Shown one piece after another: positions 35,713-38,087 of a stretch of 38,087 nt of DNA (positions within the stretch are counted from its first letter, which is position 1; each line of letters begins with the position of its first letter). The position numbers and the translations under genes were made by a program. Source of the DNA: CAVPMW01 sp963706515 (lineage in GTDB: Bacteria; Chloroflexota; Anaerolineae; Anaerolineales; UBA4823); the NCBI GenBank assembly GCA_963706515.1, contig CAVPMW010000016.1, positions 1 through 38,087 on the forward strand. The letters run 5' to 3'. The notes under the pieces were generated by a model, which was not told the DNA's origin, did no database searches, and was given only the letters and a program-made list of their open reading frames with translations.

Positions 35713-38082
35713 ATGACAAGCAAACCTGAAACAATAAGTCGCACAGTCCTGCCGATCCCGGATCGCCCCTTCACGGGGCCGATCATGTTCGACGCCAAGG
35801 ACCCCAATTCGAAGTTCCCGCCGATCGAGCCGCTGCGGCCGCCCAAGGGCGCGCCCAACGTGCTGCTGGTCCTGCTGGACGATGCGGGCTTCGCGGCGAT
35901 GAACACGTTCGGCGGTCCGTGCACGACGCCGACCGCCGACCGCCTGGCCGCCGGCGGCCTCACCTACACCCGCTTCCACGTCTGCGCGCTCTGCGCGCCA
36001 ACCCGGCAGGCGTTGCTCACCGGCCGCAACCATCATGCGGTTGGGATGGGCTCGATCCCCGAGTCCGCGACTTCCGCACCGGGGCTCAACTCGATTCGGC
36101 CAAAAACGACCGCGCCGTTGGCGGAGATCCTGAAGCTGAACGGTTACTCGACCGCCCAAATGGGCAAGTGCCACGAAGTGCCATCCTGGCAGACGAGCCA
36201 GATGGGACCCTTTGATGCGTGGCCCACGAGCAGCGGCTTCGAGCATTTCTATGGTTTCTTCGGCGCGGAGACGGACTACTACCGGCCGGACCTGTACCAG
36301 GGCACCACCCCGATCGACCCGCCGAAGACGCCGGAGGAAGGCTACCACCACGACGACGACATCGCCACCCACACGATCGAATGGGTGCGGCAGCAGAAGG
36401 CGCTCATGCCGGACAAGCCGTTCTTCGTCTACTTCGCGCCCGGTGGCACGCACGCCCCTCACGCCGTGCCCGCGGAATGGTCTGACAAATACAAGGGAAA
36501 GTTCGACCAGGGCTGGGACAAGCTGCGCGAAGAGATCTTCGCCCGCCAGAAGCAGTTGGGCGTCATCCCCGCCGACGCCGAGCTCACCGCGCGGCCGCAG
36601 GAGATCCCGGCCTGGGACGACATGCCGGACGCGCTGAAGCCTGTGCTGGCGCGGCAGATGGAGGTCTACGCCGGCTACATGGAGCACACCGACCACCAGG
36701 TCGGCCGTGTGGTCGACGCCCTGGAAGACCTGAAGATCCTCGACGACACGCTGGTCATCTACATCACCGGTGACAATGGCGCCTGCGTCGGGGGTGGGCT
36801 GACCGGCACGTTCAACTGGATGATCACGCTCAACGGGGCGAGGGATATCGAGACGCCCGAGTTCATGGCGGCGCGCATCGACAAGTTCGGCTCCCCGGAG
36901 GCCCTCAACCACTACGCAGTTGGCTGGGCGCACGCCATGGACACGCCCTACCAGTGGGTGAAGCAGGTCGCCTCGCACTGGGGCGGCACCCGCAACGGCA
37001 CGATTATCCACTGGCCCAACGGGATCAAAGCCAAGGGCGAGATCCGCACCCAGTTCAGCCATGTGATCGACGTGGCGTCAACGGTGCTCGACGCGGCCGG
37101 GATCCCCGAGCCGGCGTTCGTGAACGGCATTCAGCAGATGCCGCTGCAGGGTCAGAGCATGGTCCCTTCCTTCGACGACGCGGGCGCGCCCGAGTTCCGC
37201 AGCACGCAGTACTTCGAAATTTTCGGCAATCGCGGCATCTATCACCAGGGCTGGACGGCTTGCACCAAACACGGCATCCCTTGGGCGGCCTTCCAGGAGC
37301 TTCCGCTGCTCGACGATGACGAGTGGGAATTATACAGTCCAGACGACTATTCGCAAGCCCACAATCTGGCGAAAGAAATGCCCGAGAAACTGCACGAGCT
37401 GCAGCGCCTGTTTGTGATCGAGGCGGTCCGCAACAACGTGCTGCCGATCGATGACCGGAAAATGGTACGGTTCAATGCCGATCTAGCAGGCCGTCCCGAG
37501 CTGGTTCGCGGCAACACACAGATGCTCTACTCCGGCATGATTGGCCTTCCGGAGAACGTTGTCCTCAACCTCAAGAATAAGTCGCACGCGATCACCGCCC
37601 AACTGGTCATCCCCAAAGACGGGGCCAGGGGTGTCATCGTCGCGCAAGGAGGCGAGTTCGGAGGTTGGAGCCTCTACACCAAGGACGGCCGCCCGACCTA
37701 CTGCTACAACCTGCTCGGCCTGCAGTACTCCAAGATCGAAGGCAAGAAGCCGATTCCGGCCGGCGAGCACCAGGTGCGGATGGAGTTTGCCTACGACGGA
37801 GGCGGTCTTGGCAAGGGCGCCACGATCTCCCTCTACATCGATGGCGAGAAGACCGGCGAAGGGCGCATAGACCGGAGCACGCCGATGATTTTCTCCCTGG
37901 ACGACAAGACCGATGTCGGCAGTGACCGCTGCACACCGGTCAGCGACGACTACGGCTCTGCCGAATCGGTGTTCAACGGCCGCATCGACTGGATTCAGAT
38001 CGACCTCGGCGAGGACGCCAAAGACGCCGACCACCTGATCACGCCGGAAGAGCGGTACAACCTCGCGATGGCCCTGCAGTAA
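35713..38082 (+). CDS. Arylsulfatase, cysteine-type (formylglycine)
   Basis: A 789-residue alkaline-phosphatase-superfamily sulfatase that hydrolyses sulfate esters. NVLLVLLDDAGF (49-60) carries the metal-binding aspartates, and CAPTR (94-98) is the CxPxR site whose cysteine becomes formylglycine, followed by LLTGR. MGKCHEV, GGTHAPH and TGDNGACVGGG supply the other active-site residues. A C-terminal beta-domain of about 200 residues (from MLYSGMIGLPENVVLNL) is typical of the long AtsA-like subgroup. No signal peptide is apparent, so the protein may be cytoplasmic. The frame is fully intact, unlike many neighbours. A formylglycine-generating enzyme is not in the window. Codons are markedly GC-rich at third positions. 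Confidence 0.92.
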   Translation: MTSKPETISRTVLPIPDRPFTGPIMFDAKDPNSKFPPIEPLRPPKGAPNVLLVLLDDAGFAAMNTFGGPCTTPTADRLAAGGLTYTRFHVCALCAPTRQALLTGRNHHAVGMGSIPESATSAPGLNSIRPKTTAPLAEILKLNGYSTAQMGKCHEVPSWQTSQMGPFDAWPTSSGFEHFYGFFGAETDYYRPDLYQGTTPIDPPKTPEEGYHHDDDIATHTIEWVRQQKALMPDKPFFVYFAPGGTHAPHAVPAEWSDKYKGKFDQGWDKLREEIFARQKQLGVIPADAELTARPQEIPAWDDMPDALKPVLARQMEVYAGYMEHTDHQVGRVVDALEDLKILDDTLVIYITGDNGACVGGGLTGTFNWMITLNGARDIETPEFMAARIDKFGSPEALNHYAVGWAHAMDTPYQWVKQVASHWGGTRNGTIIHWPNGIKAKGEIRTQFSHVIDVASTVLDAAGIPEPAFVNGIQQMPLQGQSMVPSFDDAGAPEFRSTQYFEIFGNRGIYHQGWTACTKHGIPWAAFQELPLLDDDEWELYSPDDYSQAHNLAKEMPEKLHELQRLFVIEAVRNNVLPIDDRKMVRFNADLAGRPELVRGNTQMLYSGMIGLPENVVLNLKNKSHAITAQLVIPKDGARGVIVAQGGEFGGWSLYTKDGRPTYCYNLLGLQYSKIEGKKPIPAGEHQVRMEFAYDGGGLGKGATISLYIDGEKTGEGRIDRSTPMIFSLDDKTDVGSDRCTPVSDDYGSAESVFNGRIDWIQIDLGEDAKDADHLITPEERYNLAMALQ

Positions 38083-38087
38083 CGCCA

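Noticed and set aside
35689..37062. 457-codon open frame on the minus strand opposite the sulfatase
   Set aside because: It is a GC-bias shadow: low-complexity, valine/arginine/leucine-rich, with no motifs, and fully antisense to an obvious sulfatase.

Overview
The window looks like a draft-quality piece of a free-living, probably anaerobic or facultative bacterium. I infer a Chloroflexota (Anaerolineae-like) genome. The reasons are moderately high GC, an FHA-GAF-nucleotide cyclase protein, a winged-helix/AAA ATPase, a Thermus-type bTHX ribosomal peptide, a mixed-type phosphofructokinase and several families of short intergenic palindromes. This placement rests on family resemblance only. No rRNA, tRNA, CRISPR array, transposase or integrase was seen. 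About thirty single-base frame changes interrupt otherwise well conserved genes. Nearly all behave as one extra base, so I treat them mainly as sequencing or assembly indels and give reconstructed full-length gene spans.

Layout, left to right. 1-2306: two overlapping family-4 glycosyltransferases (surface polysaccharide). 2331-4147: a palindromic repeat, a terminator and a minus-strand FHA-GAF-cyclase signalling protein with two candidate promoters. 4415-6438: a minus-strand pair, PIG-L deacetylase then PLP aminotransferase. 6644-8580: a flavin-nucleotide-binding (PNPOx-like) protein and a secreted protein of unknown function. 8807-10225: an AAA ATPase with a strong terminator. 10351-13232: phosphofructokinase, M24 peptidase and methylglyoxal synthase, meeting a minus-strand CrtI-like oxidoreductase at a shared hairpin. 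14839-16883: a minus-strand FtsX/MacB-type ABC exporter pair whose promoter is overlapped by a 19-bp operator-like palindrome. 17056-17169: a 37-residue bTHX gene. 17182-18012: a lipoprotein of unknown function. 18447-19555: an MDR-family oxidoreductase with promoter and leader hairpin. 19687-20973: hisS.

21132-29333 holds a complete arginine deiminase (arginine fermentation) cluster: YfcC-type antiporter, ornithine carbamoyltransferase, two M20 metallopeptidases, carbamate kinase, arginine deiminase and a small membrane protein. In the standard pathway arginine enters in exchange for ornithine, arginine deiminase yields citrulline, ArcB yields carbamoyl phosphate and ArcC makes ATP. The two peptidases suggest that arginine-containing peptides or N-acyl amino acids feed the pathway.

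29432-34545 carries a ZIP metal transporter, then PPK2, a P2-type ATPase and a two-TM potassium channel on one strand, which looks like an energy and ion-homeostasis group. 34682-35159 is a broken DinB-family gene. 35713-38082 is a large intact formylglycine-type sulfatase, set apart by a 550-bp stretch without clear genes and by more GC-rich codon use.

The most interesting signals are the peptidase-containing arginine deiminase cluster, the operator/promoter overlap upstream of the ABC exporter, and the dispersed palindrome families. One of these is a ~52-bp element present upstream of two unrelated genes.
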